A stretch of 64,000 nucleotides of DNA from Gemmatimonadota bacterium (GCA_029863245.1 JAOTVV010000010.1:1-64000), one strand, 5' to 3'; counted from the first letter of the stretch, positions 1 to 9,649 are shown. Program-made: numbers and translations. The notes: generated by a model not told the origin, from the sequence alone.

Positions 1-3000
1 CCGCTACCGACGCGTTCGCCTCCGCTGTCCCCGTGATTGTCGGCGTATTGTCATTCGTCGTGCTGCCATTCGTCGGCGCCGTGATCACCGGCGCCGCCGG
101 CGCCTGCGTGTCCACCGTGAACGTGCGCACCGCCGATGCCGGGCCTGTCCCTGCCGCAGTCGTCGCCGTCGCCGTCAAGCTGTGCGCACCGTCCGCCAAC
201 GTCCCGGTCGTCAGCGCCCACGCCCCTGCCCCATTGGCGGTCGTCGTTCCCAATGAACTCACCCCGTCAAACACCTCCACCAACGCGTTCGCCTGCGCCG
301 TCCCCGTCACAGTTGGCGTATTGTCATTCGTCACGCTGCCGTCCGTCGGGGCCGTGATCACCGGCGCCGCCGGCAACGGATCATTGTCCGTGATCGTCAC
401 CGTGTGGGTCGTGGGCGCCGTCAGCGTCGCGTTCGTCGGGGCGCCGAGATTCAGTATCACGGTCTCGTTGGGCTCGTTAGTTGGATCGTCCACCACCGTC
501 AGCGTGATCGTCCCGTTCGTCACCCCCGCCGCAATCGTCAGCGGCGACGGCGTGCTCAGGCTGTAATCCGCCGGGCTCACCGCCGTTGACCCACCCCCTA
601 CCGTGAATGGCACGGCCACCTGCACCCCGTACGCCGCCGACAGTTGCACCGTCGCAGTCACCGGCGTCACACCCTCCCCGTTGCTCTGGCCCGCCACACT
701 GAAGCGCACTGTCGGCAACACATCGTCATCGGTGATCGTCACCTGCACCGACGCCGGCGTCCCCGCCGTCGCGTTGGTCAGCACCCCCAAGCTCACCGTC
801 ACCGTCTCCGCCCCCTCCACCACCGGCGCCGCGTTGTCATTCACCGCGCTCACCGTCACCGTCCCCGTCGTCGCCCCCGCCGCAATCGCGATCTGCGTCC
901 CACTCCGCGTGTAGTCCGTCGTCTGCGCCGCCGTCCCCCCAAACCCGAGATTCACCGTCACCGGCAACCCGCTCGGCCCGCTCAACGTCGCCGTCACCGT
1001 CGCCGGATTGTCCGTCCCCAGCTCCGCCAGCGTCGTCTTGTCGACGCTCAAGCTCACCGTCGGCGGCGCATTCACCACCTGCCCACCCGCCAGCGTCCCC
1101 GTGCTCGCCGCGAAGTTGCCCCCCGTCGGCGTGTACTCCGCCGTGATCGTCCGCGTCCCCACCGCCAGCGTCGTCGTCGCGGGGCTCGTCGCCGAGCCGG
1201 ATATCAGCGTCCCCGGCGTCCCCAGATTCGCCGCGTCCACCTTGAACTGCACCGTCCCCGCCGGCGTGCCGCCGCTCGACGTCACTGTTGCCGTGAACTG
1301 CACCGACTGCCCAAACGTGGAGGGGTTCACGGAGGAACTCACCGTCGTCGTCGTCGACGCCACATTCACCACCTGCCCACCCGCTAACGTCCCCGTGCTC
1401 ACGAGGAAGTCGGCGGAGCCGCTGTATTCCGCTGTGATCGTTCGGGTCCCCACCGCCAGCGTCGTCGTCGTCGGACTGGTGGCCACCCCCGCCGCCAATG
1501 CGACCGGCGCTCCCAGATTCACCGCATCCACCTTGAACTGCACCGTCCCGTTCGGCGTGCCGCCTGGCGACGTGACCGTGGCGGAGAATGCCACCGCCTG
1601 CCCGAACGTGGACGGATTCACCGAGGAACTCACCGCGGTCGCGCTCGCGGCAGCGGTCACCGACACCGCATTAGAGGTCGTGCCCGCCAGACCGGACGCC
1701 GAGAAGCCCAGCGTGCGGTTGCCGACCGGTCCCGCGATCAAAAGGTTCGTGAACGCGCCCACGCCGCTCGCATTCGTCGTCGCCGAAAGCGTCCCATCCA
1801 ACGTGCCCGCGCCCGTGGCGATGGCGGCCGTCACCGCGACGCCACTCTGGGCCACGGCGTTCCCACTCACGTCAAGCAGTCGCACCACCGGCTGCTGCGC
1901 AAATACCACCCCGCTCTGCACCGTCGTCGACGGCTGCGTCGTCACCGCCAGCTGCGCCGCGACCCCCACCGTCACGCTGATGTCCCCAGAACTCACCGAC
2001 TGATACCCGTCGGCCGCGAAGATCAGCCGCCGCGTCCCGATCGTCCCCTGGATCGCCAGATCGGGGAACACCGCCGCCCCACCGGCATTGGTCGCCACCC
2101 CCGTCATCCCCAACAGCGACCCACCTCCACTCAGAATCGTCGCCACCACCGTCACCCCGGCTTGGCTCACCGGATTCCCGCTCGCATCCTGCAACTGCAC
2201 CACCGGCTGCTGCGGGAATGCCACACTGTTCTGCACCGTGGCCGACGGCGCCGTTGTGAGCGCCAGCTTCGAACCGGTCCCCGCCCCCAGCGTGATCGTG
2301 TTCGACGTGACCACCGTCAGCGGCACCGCCTCGAACCGCACTGTGTACGCACCCGTGGAACCCGTGATCGACAGGTTGCTGAACGTCGCGGCGCCGCTCG
2401 CATCCGTCACCACGCCCGCCGCGCCGCCCAACGTGCCGCTGCCGGAAGCCAGGACGGCGGTGACGAGCCGGCCGGCCTCACTAACGGCGTTGCTGCTCCC
2501 GTCCCGCAGCTGCACCACGGGCTGCTGCGGGAACGCGACCCCGCTCTGCGCGTTGCTCGACGGCTGCACCGTCAGGCTCAACGCGACGGGCAGGCCCGGC
2601 GTGACGTCCACGGGGTTGGAAACCGCGGCCGTCAATCCCGTCGCCGTGAACCGCAGCGTGCGACTGCCAAGCGTTCCGGCGATGGACAGATTGGCAAAGG
2701 TGGCCACGCCGCTCGCGTTGGTCGTCGCGGTGAGCCCCCCACCCAAGCTCCCGCCGCCCGTGGCGATTGCCGCCGTTACCACCACCCCACTCTGGCTTAC
2801 CGGGTTGCCGCTCGCGTCCCGGACCTGCACCACCGGCTGCACCGGGAAGGCGACCCCGCTTCGCACCGTCGCCGAGGGCTGCGTCGTGATCGACAACTGA
2901 GTGGCTGTACTGGCAGTGACGGTGATCGTGCTCGAGGTCGCGCCCGTCAGCCCCGTCACCGCGAAACTCAGCGTCCGCGCCCCGATCGTGCCCGTGATCG

Positions 3001-6000
3001 TCAGGTTGGCGAACGTCGCTACGCCGGAGGCATTCGTTGTCGCCGTGAGCGTCCCGCCCAACGCCCCGCCGCCCGACGCAATCGCCGCCGTCACCACGAC
3101 CCCGCTTTGACTCACCGCGTTCCCCGCACCGTCGCGGAGCTGAATGGCCGGCTGCTGCGGGAAGGCCACCCCACTCTGGACCGTGGCCGAGGGCTGCGTC
3201 GTGATCGACAACTGAGTGGCCGTACCGGCAGTGACGGTGATCGTGCTCGAGGTCGCGCCCGTCAGCCCCGTCACCGCGAAACTCAGCGTCCGCGCCCCGA
3301 TCGTGCCCGTGATCGTCAGGTTGGCGAACGTCGCTACGCCGGAGGCATTCGTTGTCACCGTGAGCGTCCCGCCCAACGCCCCGCCGCCCGACGCAATCGC
3401 CGCTGTCACCACCACCCCGCTTTGACTCACGGCGTTCCCCGCACCGTCGCGGAGCTGAACGGCCGGCTGCTGCGGGAAGGCCACCCCACTCTGGACCGTC
3501 GCCGACGGCTGCGTCGTGACAGTGAGCTGGGTTGCCGCGCCCGCCGTGAGGGTGACGGTGTTGGAAGTCGTGGTGGAAAGGACTCCCGACGAGAACGTCA
3601 GCGTGTACGCACCGACCTGTCCGGTGATCGCCGTTCCCACAAACGTGGCGACTCCGCTGGCACTCGTCGTGGCAGTTGCGTTCGATAGAGTGGGCGTTCC
3701 ACCGGGCGTTGTCGCCAAGCTCGCGGCAATCGTGACTCCACTCTGGCTCACCGCGTTGCCGCTCGCATCCCGGAGCTGCACCACCGGCTGCTGCGCAAAC
3801 GCTATCCCGTTCTGCGCTGTCGCCGAGGGCTGTGTCGTCAGCGTCAGCTGTGTCGCGGTGCCAGCCGTGACGTTGATCGCGCTCGAGGTCGCGCCTGTCA
3901 GCCCCGTCGCTGTAAACGAAAGCGTCCGAGTCCCGACGATCCCCGTGATGGACAGGTCGACAAAGGTGGCAGCGCCGTTGGTGTTGGTCGTGGCGGTCGG
4001 TGTTCCCCCGAGGATGCCCCCACCCGACCCGATTGCGGCTGTCACCACTACACCGGACTGGCTCACGGGATTGCCGGCCGCGTCCCGCAGCTGCAGCACC
4101 GGCTGCTGCGGAAAGACCACCCCGCTCTGCGCGGTCGCCGACGGCTGGGTCTCGATGGTGAGCTGGCCAGGCGCGCCGGCCGTGATGCTGATGCTGTTGG
4201 AGGTCACGGCCCCCAATCCCGGCGCGGCAAACGAGAGCGTACGCGAGCCCTCGGAACCGGTGATTGAGAGGTTCGTGAAGCTCGCCGTGCCGCCGGCATT
4301 GGTGGTCGCAATTACCGTCCCGCCCAGCGTACCCCCGCCGGTCGCGATCGCTGCCGTTACCACCACTCCAGACTGACTTACCGCATTCCCCGCACCGTCG
4401 AGCACTTGGATCACCGGCTGCTGGCCGAAGGGCACGCCGCTCTGTGCCACGGTGGGCGGCTGCGTTACGATGCCCAACTGCGTGGCAGCTCCCGGCGTGA
4501 TGGTAATCGCATCGGTCGTCACTCCGAGGAGCCCCGCGGCACTGAGCCCGAGCGTCCGATCGCCCACGCTGCCACTGATACGGAGATCGGTGAAGGCCGC
4601 GACACCGCTCGAGTTCGTGGTGGCGCTCGGGGTGCCGCCCAAGGTCCCACCACCGGTCGCGATCGAAGCGGTCACCGTCACACCAGCCTGCGCGACCACG
4701 TTCCCGCTCGCGTCCCGTAGCTGAACGGCCGGCTGTCGCGCGAACGCTACTCCGCTTTGCGCCGTCGCAGATGGCTGCGTCGTGATCGTGAGCTGTGTCG
4801 CGCCTCCCGCCGACAGTGAGATCGTTCCGGACGGCGACGTGCTCGTGAGGCCGCTCGCGGCAAACACCAGGACGCGATCACCTGCCACCCCGACAATGGC
4901 GAGGTCGGTGAATACGGCGCGACCATCGACATCCGTCGCGACGGGTGTCGTTCCTGAGAGCGTTCCTCCGCCAGAGAAGATGGATGCGCCGACGGATATG
5001 CCGCTCTGGGCTACTGGGTTGCCGGCGGCGTCCTGCACCTGGATGACGGGCTGTTGAGCGAAAGGAACACCGCTCTGCGCTGTGCTCGACGGCTGAGTCA
5101 CAATCGCGAGTATCGCAGCGCCGCTGGAGGAGAGCGTGATGGTCTCCGACGTAGCCCCGGAGAGACCCGGTCCAGTGAAGCTCAGGGTGTAGGTGCCAAC
5201 GGGGCCGCTGATCGCGAGTCCCGAGAACGTTGCGCGCCCATCGCTTCCCGTAACGGCCATGGTGCCGCTCAGCGTCGCCCCGATCGGGCCACTCGCAACC
5301 GATGCCGAAATGGTCACGCCTGCCTGGGGTACGGGGTTGCCTCCCGCGTCCCGGATCTCGACGACCGGCTGTCGCGCGAAGGGCACGCCGCTCTGCGCCG
5401 CTCCCGATGGTTGAGTCACGAGGGCCACTGTCGCGCCGGATCCCGGGGTCACATCGAACGTGCCACTCGTCGCCGGCGGCAGCGTGTCGGCAGTCGCCGT
5501 GAGCCGGTACCCCTGTCCAACACGATCGACCGTGAGGTCGGAGAACGTGGCCGTCCCACTCGCCGCGTTCTGGGTCCGAGTGCCGCCGAGCACGGCCCCG
5601 CTCGTCCCCGTCCCGGCCGCCAAGGCCACCGTGACGGGGCCGGCGAAGTTCACATCCACCGCTCCGGACGCTTTCCGAATCTGCACCCGCACCGCCGGGG
5701 AGATCGGTGTACCCACTACGACCGCGCTGGGTTGGGTGCTAAAGGACAGTTGGGTCGCAGGCAGCTGCACGCGGAAATCGGTGTCGTTCTCCGAATTGCC
5801 GCCGAACGGTGTCCAAGCACTCGCCCGACCCGTCTCGTCGACGGCCCGGCTCTGCCAATGAAAGTCCCGGTCGTCTGTCAATCCGGTCGTGACGACGAGC
5901 GCCGGGCTCCCGGTAGCGACAAATGCGCCCGAATCGGTGGGCACGTTGGAGAACGGCTGCCCTACGGGCCGCACTTCCACCTGGAGTCGCACCTGAGCGC

Positions 6001-7708
6001 CGGGGTCGGGATCGGTTGCAGCGCCGCGGAATACGATTACAGCCTCGCGCAGTGTGTCGCCCAATGCGACGCTGGTAGTGCTGTCCCTCCGCAGCTGTGC
6101 CAACGCCGTCGGCGCGACCGGGGGCTCGGGGACGGCAATCGCAAAGTCCGCGTCCGTCTCGGGGTTGTTCCCAAAGCTCACCCATCCACTGGTGAGCCCC
6201 GCTGCGTCGACGGCTCTCGCTCGCCAGCGATAGGCCGTATCGTCGTCAAACCCGGCTATCGTTGCAGATGCCGTTTGCCCTGTCGCAACGGCGACGCTCG
6301 AGCCCGTGGGCGTGCCGGTGAACGCCACCCCCACCGGCCGGACCTCGACCTCGAGACGAAGCTGATCGCCTTGATCGACGTCGGAGAGGGTCGCCTTGAA
6401 GACGAGGTTCTGTTCCGGCACGACGCCGCCGACCGGCACCACCGTCGTCTGATCACCGCGGAACTGCCCCAGGGCCACGGGCTCGGCAGGCGGCTGCGGC
6501 GTGGCGATACGGAAATCCGTTTCCGCCTCTCCGTTACCGCCGTATGCCACCCAGTCGCCGCTGCGACCGGTCTCATCGGTGGTCCGCGCCTGCCAGTGAT
6601 AATCGGTATCGTCTGCCCCACCCCGAAGCCTCACAAAGGCCGTTGTGCCGGCAGGCACCTGGGCACTCGAATCGGTCGGGGTCCCAGCAAACGGCGTCCC
6701 GATGGGACGGACCTCGACCTCGAGGCGCACACGGTCGGTGGAGTCGGGATCCGTCACCAAGCCGCGGAGAACCACGATCGAGTCGGGGACCGACCCGCCA
6801 AGCCCGACCAGGCTCGCACTGTCGGCACGGAGCTGCGCGAGCCCGGTCGGCACTGCGGGTGCGCGCGGCGTGTTGAGCCGCAGGGTGAACGCGCCGACCT
6901 CGCCGGCAGCAGCGCTGGTGGCCTCGATCAGATGGGTGTCGGACCGCCGCAGGAGCAGATATGTCAGACAGGCATCGCCGGTCGAGCCACCGCAGGCATC
7001 GGTCTCGACGAACGTCGCCCCCACGGGCGTCGACGAGCTGTCGACGACGAGATACGCGTCAAACACGCTCGAGGTGAGGCGCACGGAAACCGAGTCCCCG
7101 CTGGTCCCGGCAAAGCTGTAGAGCTTCGCGAAGTGCCCAGACCGGTTGGGGGCCGCGCAGTCGCGGTCGGTGAGCGAGTCCTGGACCGCGGTGTTGGGGG
7201 CGAGCGGAACCACTCGGCAGGGAAACACCGTGAACTCCACCGGAACCCTGACTTGCGCCGCAGACGCGCCGCCTGCCGTCACCACCACTGTGTCGCGATG
7301 GACCCCCGCTGAGAGGCCCACCGGGCTCAGCGTCGCCGTCACCGTCGTGGGAACAGTGCCACTCGAAGGACTGATCGAGAGCCACGAGCTCGCTTGCGCC
7401 CGCACCGCTGACCACGAGAGAACGCCCGGGCCGGTCTTGGTGACCTCCGCTCGGATGATGCGCGGCCCTACGCTGCCGACGGCGGCAGAGTCGCGCACCT
7501 GAGCCGGGGTCACCACAGGCGTCCCACCCCCACCGGTGGGACTCAGCAACTGATCGACTTGACAGGTGGACACCGCGACGGCGGTAGTGAGTACGGCGAC
7601 GGCGGATACCAGGCGCGATCGTCCCCGACGGTTCTTCCCCGTCAGAGCAGCCGGTGACGTCCGCTTGAACCTAGAGCCCACTGGCACCGCCGAGGGTTGG
7701 TGGTGCAT
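1..7708 (-). CDS. Giant secreted Ig-like repeat protein (partial, C-terminus off the left edge)
   Basis: At least 2,569 codons stay open on the minus strand to the window edge. An N-terminal hydrophobic stretch (about residues 33-50, ending V-A-V-S-T-C) looks like a secretion signal; the Cys is not a good lipobox because Thr precedes it. In order I see a BACON-like Ig domain (7500-7200, W-L-S-I-S-P-S-S-G-T), a PPC-like beta domain (7150-6870), about three FN3-like modules (6870-5750), about twelve Big-1/invasin-like modules of 105-107 residues (5440-1690, each with A-Q-S-G-V-x-F-A-x-Q-P), two Ig modules of another type (1690-1060), two Calx-beta modules (1050-390, N-E-T-V-I-L-N-L) and Big_6-like modules of 91 residues (390-1, P-V-I-T-A-P-T-D-G-S). 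Such mosaics are adhesins or surface and biofilm proteins; the role here is inferred. The start is the first ATG after an in-frame TAG and its ribosome site is weak. Confidence 0.85.
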   Translation of the reverse strand, partial: MHHQPSAVPVGSRFKRTSPAALTGKNRRGRSRLVSAVAVLTTAVAVSTCQVDQLLSPTGGGGTPVVTPAQVRDSAAVGSVGPRIIRAEVTKTGPGVLSWSAVRAQASSWLSISPSSGTVPTTVTATLSPVGLSAGVHRDTVVVTAGGASAAQVRVPVEFTVFPCRVVPLAPNTAVQDSLTDRDCAAPNRSGHFAKLYSFAGTSGDSVSVRLTSSVFDAYLVVDSSSTPVGATFVETDACGGSTGDACLTYLLLRRSDTHLIEATSAAAGEVGAFTLRLNTPRAPAVPTGLAQLRADSASLVGLGGSVPDSIVVLRGLVTDPDSTDRVRLEVEVRPIGTPFAGTPTDSSAQVPAGTTAFVRLRGGADDTDYHWQARTTDETGRSGDWVAYGGNGEAETDFRIATPQPPAEPVALGQFRGDQTTVVPVGGVVPEQNLVFKATLSDVDQGDQLRLEVEVRPVGVAFTGTPTGSSVAVATGQTASATIAGFDDDTAYRWRARAVDAAGLTSGWVSFGNNPETDADFAIAVPEPPVAPTALAQLRRDSTTSVALGDTLREAVIVFRGAATDPDPGAQVRLQVEVRPVGQPFSNVPTDSGAFVATGSPALVVTTGLTDDRDFHWQSRAVDETGRASAWTPFGGNSENDTDFRVQLPATQLSFSTQPSAVVVGTPISPAVRVQIRKASGAVDVNFAGPVTVALAAGTGTSGAVLGGTRTQNAASGTATFSDLTVDRVGQGYRLTATADTLPPATSGTFDVTPGSGATVALVTQPSGAAQSGVPFARQPVVEIRDAGGNPVPQAGVTISASVASGPIGATLSGTMAVTGSDGRATFSGLAISGPVGTYTLSFTGPGLSGATSETITLSSSGAAILAIVTQPSSTAQSGVPFAQQPVIQVQDAAGNPVAQSGISVGASIFSGGGTLSGTTPVATDVDGRAVFTDLAIVGVAGDRVLVFAASGLTSTSPSGTISLSAGGATQLTITTQPSATAQSGVAFARQPAVQLRDASGNVVAQAGVTVTASIATGGGTLGGTPSATTNSSGVAAFTDLRISGSVGDRTLGLSAAGLLGVTTDAITITPGAATQLGIVTQPPTVAQSGVPFGQQPVIQVLDGAGNAVSQSGVVVTAAIATGGGTLGGTVIATTNAGGTASFTNLSITGSEGSRTLSFAAPGLGAVTSNSISITAGAPGQLTIETQPSATAQSGVVFPQQPVLQLRDAAGNPVSQSGVVVTAAIGSGGGILGGTPTATTNTNGAATFVDLSITGIVGTRTLSFTATGLTGATSSAINVTAGTATQLTLTTQPSATAQNGIAFAQQPVVQLRDASGNAVSQSGVTIAASLATTPGGTPTLSNATATTSASGVATFVGTAITGQVGAYTLTFSSGVLSTTTSNTVTLTAGAATQLTVTTQPSATVQSGVAFPQQPAVQLRDGAGNAVSQSGVVVTAAIASGGGALGGTLTVTTNASGVATFANLTITGTIGARTLSFAVTGLTGATSSTITVTAGTATQLSITTQPSATVQSGVAFPQQPAIQLRDGAGNAVSQSGVVVTAAIASGGGALGGTLTATTNASGVATFANLTITGTIGARTLSFAVTGLTGATSSTITVTASTATQLSITTQPSATVRSGVAFPVQPVVQVRDASGNPVSQSGVVVTAAIATGGGSLGGGLTATTNASGVATFANLSIAGTLGSRTLRFTATGLTAAVSNPVDVTPGLPVALSLTVQPSSNAQSGVAFPQQPVVQLRDGSSNAVSEAGRLVTAVLASGSGTLGGAAGVVTDASGAATFSNLSITGSTGAYTVRFEAVPLTVVTSNTITLGAGTGSKLALTTAPSATVQNSVAFPQQPVVQLQDASGNPVSQAGVTVVATILSGGGSLLGMTGVATNAGGAAVFPDLAIQGTIGTRRLIFAADGYQSVSSGDISVTVGVAAQLAVTTQPSTTVQSGVVFAQQPVVRLLDVSGNAVAQSGVAVTAAIATGAGTLDGTLSATTNASGVGAFTNLLIAGPVGNRTLGFSASGLAGTTSNAVSVTAAASATAVSSSVNPSTFGQAVAFSATVTSPGGTPNGTVQFKVDAVNLGAPVALAAGVATSPTTTTLAVGTRTITAEYSGSADFLVSTGTLAGGQVVNVASTTTTVSSSVNPSTFGQSVQFTATVTSSGGTPAGTVQFKVDAANLGTPGTLISGSATSPATTTLAVGTRTITAEYTPTGGNFAASTGTLAGGQVVNAPPTVSLSVDKTTLAELGTDNPATVTATLSGPSGLPVTVNLGFGGTAAQTTDYTRSGTQIAIAAGATTGTVTVSAVNDNAAPVVEGAETVTVSLGVLTNATAGTPASVQVTITDDDVLPTVRFSVAGQSNGEGVTPVTATVQLSAAYGVQVAVPFTVGGGSTAVSPADYSLSTPSPLTIAAGVTNGTITLTVVDDPTNEPNETVILNLGAPTNATLTAPTTHTVTITDNDPLPAAPVITAPTDGSVTNDNTPTVTGTAQANALVEVFDGVSSLGTTTANGAGAWALTTGTLADGAHSLTATATTAAGTGPASAVRTFTVDTQAPAAPVITAPTNGSTTNDNTPTITGTAEANASVA
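1690..5440 (-). repeat. Tandem array of about twelve 315-321 bp Ig-domain repeats
   Basis: The motif encoding A-Q-S-G-V recurs near 1910, 2226, 2541, 2856, 3171, 3486, 3808, 4123, 4438, 4753, 5071 and 5389. Most spacings are 315 bp (105 codons). The array is coding and in frame throughout, so each unit is a domain of the giant surface protein. The units at 2881-3195 and 3196-3510 differ at only about nine positions, while the others have diverged much further. Confidence 0.9.
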
Positions 7709-7809
7709 CCGCCGGAATCCCGAGACACATCGACCGACAGACCAGGTAATCCAGCGGGGCAATCCATGTGCCCATCCACTGGTCCGCGAGGGGCTCGAGA
7801 GGGGTCGCT

Positions 7810-7838
7810 ATTCTAGCACCGAAGCGACCACCGCACAA
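7810..7838 (-). promoter_or_regulatory. Candidate sigma-70 promoter of the Ig-like repeat gene
   Basis: On the minus strand TTGTGC (7838-7833) and TAGAAT (7815-7810) are separated by 17 nt. The -10 matches the consensus at five of six bases, the -35 at three. Transcription would start near 7803, leaving a leader of about 95 nt before the ATG at 7708. Confidence 0.4.
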
Positions 7839-7995
7839 TGAGTTGGGGTTTGGGGCTCATGCAGCGCGAGAGCGCAGGTGCGCCTGCGAGGACGGAGGTG
7901 TTGCAGTCTCGCTACAGTGGTCCGTTGCCCTAACCGGTACACACTTGCGCAGACACGGTGGCTCGACCCTCTACAGAGTCTCTTGGATCCGGTGT

Positions 7996-8400
7996 TCAGT
8001 CGTCCGCCGGTCGCGGTCTGTCGCAGCGCCGATCCACGATGCAGAGGAACCCGAGCGCCGCGCCGCGGTCTGCCCGGAACTGATGGGCGGCGTCGGGTGC
8101 CACATACACGCAATCGAACGGCCTGATCGCGTGATCGGCGCCCTCGAGCTGAACACTCCCGGCTCCACGGATCACCACGACGGCATGGGCATGGCCGTGC
8201 CGCTCCAGCATCGAGTATCCCCCCGGTTCCACCTCGAAGTAGCGGGTCTCGAATGAAAGACGCTCGTCTTCTCCGCTCCCACCAAGGAGCACCTGCTTGA
8301 CCACGCCCTGATATCGGTCCGGTCGGTCGCGATAGGGGAGCACCGGCACACCGACCCACCGGAACTCCTCGCTGCGGACGACCCTCGATCGATCATTCAT
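7996..8400 (-). CDS. Single-domain cupin, candidate methylthioxylulose-5-phosphate methylsulfurylase
   Basis: The 134-residue protein is one cupin barrel. Cupin motif 1 is visible as E-R-H-G-H-A-H-x-V-V-V-I-R-G-x-G (residues about 64-79) and motif 2 as the P-F-D-C-V-Y-V-A-P-D-x-x-H-Q-F stretch, giving the usual His metal ligands. The chosen ATG at 8400 overlaps the stop of the upstream RuBisCO-like gene by 8 nt (ATGAATGA), which points to translational coupling; an ATG at 8412 is the alternative start. In Rhodospirillum rubrum a cupin encoded near a RuBisCO-like protein removes methanethiol from 1-methylthioxylulose 5-phosphate to give DXP for isoprenoids. The same pairing here suggests this role, but cupins are functionally diverse and I infer it from context only. 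Confidence 0.7.
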   Translation of the reverse strand: MNDRSRVVRSEEFRWVGVPVLPYRDRPDRYQGVVKQVLLGGSGEDERLSFETRYFEVEPGGYSMLERHGHAHAVVVIRGAGSVQLEGADHAIRPFDCVYVAPDAAHQFRADRGAALGFLCIVDRRCDRPRPADD

Positions 8401-9502
8401 TGCTGTGTCCACGAATCGCTTGCAGGAGCGCTCGCGTCGCTGGCTCGAGCCGCTGTCGCGCGTACAGGCTGCTCCCGATCAAGAACATGACGTCGCGGCC
8501 GTACTCCCTCATCCACGTCGGGACAGTATCGACATCGATCCCACCTCCGGGGACCGGCATGGCGGGCCGGTGGGTACCCGTCTCACGCAGCCGCGTCGCG
8601 ATGGCCTGGCACTCCGTTTGCCCAACGGGAAAGCGACCTCCGATGTTCAGGAAGATCACGCCGTCGGCACCCAGCGTGCGCAGCAGGTATCCGAACAGCA
8701 GAGCGGGCGCGATCCCCTGACCACCGCGGACCAGGCCACCGGCAAAGGTCGGGTGCGCCAGCACGATAAGTCCCGACTCCTCGGCCAGCCAGCGCAGCAC
8801 GTCGAGCCCAGTGATGAACGGACTCACGACCACACCGCGGCATCCGATGGATGTGGCGATCTCGACCCGTGAGGCAAGATCGTCAAAGGGGGCAGTGACG
8901 TTCGGGAAGTAGAGCGTCCGATTTCCGGTGGCGAGGTTCGCCTCGTGCACCGCCTCCTGACAGCGCACGACCCGGTCCCGAAACGGTGCCATGCGCTGAT
9001 CTGTCACGGAGTGATCGTCCTTGATGACATCCATCCCGCCACGGGCGAACGCCGCGCACCGTTCCGCGAGCTCCTCGCTCGTGAGACCCACGGGCTTTGC
9101 CGCCGTGCAGACCAAAGGGCGATCGGTCACTCCAACGGCTGCTCTCAGCCCGTCGATCCCGAACCGAGGGCCCTGGAGGACGCCGTCAAAGCTCGCCGGA
9201 AGCTGGAGGTCGAGCACCTCGACGTCGGCGAAGAAAGAGACGTTGCCAAACAGGAGATTGAGGAGCTGCGGCACCTCACCGCCGACCGACGCCGCAGGAT
9301 AGGAGATGGTCACCCGCGTACCGCGGTCTTCGATGGCCTGCACGGACTCGACGCGGCCCACGATCTCCCGCTCGACCCGCTCCGGGTAGCAGCCATCCGG
9401 CAACTCGACCGTCTGCTCGAGCGCGATCCGCCGCGCCAGGTGCTCGGCGTCTGCCTTCTCGCCGGCATGCAGCCGGTAGGTGATACGAATCCGATCGCTC
9501 AT
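8393..9502 (-). CDS. RuBisCO-like protein (form IV)
   Basis: This 369-residue protein has the two-domain layout of the RuBisCO large subunit. Catalytic-loop equivalents are A-A-K-P-V-G-L, where the first Lys of the K-P-K motif is kept and the second is Val, and G-G-M-D-V-I-K-D-D-H, where the Lys and two Asp are kept but the final Glu is His. A glycine-rich phosphate-binding stretch (P-V-P-G-G-G-I-D) and G-S-S-L-Y follow. The changed residues argue against CO2 fixation and for an enolase or isomerase role, as in methylthio-sugar salvage. The overlapping cupin gene favours the MTA-isoprenoid shunt (5-methylthioribulose-1-phosphate isomerase); salvage of other sugars such as apiose is the alternative. 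I chose ATG 9502, which begins at M-S-D-R-I-R-I-T-Y, over an upstream start at 9595 that adds 31 residues of low-quality sequence. Confidence 0.8.
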   Translation of the reverse strand: MSDRIRITYRLHAGEKADAEHLARRIALEQTVELPDGCYPERVEREIVGRVESVQAIEDRGTRVTISYPAASVGGEVPQLLNLLFGNVSFFADVEVLDLQLPASFDGVLQGPRFGIDGLRAAVGVTDRPLVCTAAKPVGLTSEELAERCAAFARGGMDVIKDDHSVTDQRMAPFRDRVVRCQEAVHEANLATGNRTLYFPNVTAPFDDLASRVEIATSIGCRGVVVSPFITGLDVLRWLAEESGLIVLAHPTFAGGLVRGGQGIAPALLFGYLLRTLGADGVIFLNIGGRFPVGQTECQAIATRLRETGTHRPAMPVPGGGIDVDTVPTWMREYGRDVMFLIGSSLYARQRLEPATRALLQAIRGHSNE

Positions 9503-9594
9503 CGACCGGAAATCTATCACTCCGCCGGACGCCCCGGTTCGATCGCGAGCCCGATGCTCGTGGGGCCGCGGCAACCTGATGGCGTCACAACACA

Positions 9595-9622
9595 AACCGC
9601 CCCGCCAAGTGGCGGGGCGGTT
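9595..9622 (-). terminator. Intrinsic terminator after the Spy-like gene
   Basis: A perfect 12-bp stem (9595-9606 with 9611-9622) closes a 4-nt loop and is followed on the minus strand by a T-rich run. It lies 28 nt past the stop of the Spy-like gene and upstream of the RuBisCO-like gene, so the two are probably separate transcripts. Confidence 0.85.
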
Positions 9623-9649
9623 CGATGCACAATCATCGTGAGAATCGAG

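Noticed and set aside
1690-5440. Regular repeats that might suggest a CRISPR or satellite array
   Set aside because: The units are 315-321 bp, in frame and coding for Ig-like domains; there are no short identical repeats with unique spacers.
644-7312. Several long open frames on the plus strand (for example 644-1387, 2162-3688, 5054-7312)
   Set aside because: They are antisense to the Ig-like repeat gene. Their products are Arg-, His- and Pro-rich, repeat with the same 315-bp period and have no domain character.
7803-7829. 7-bp inverted repeat as a terminator after the cupin gene
   Set aside because: It is 170 nt away from the cupin stop, has a 13-nt loop and overlaps a better promoter call for the Ig-like gene.
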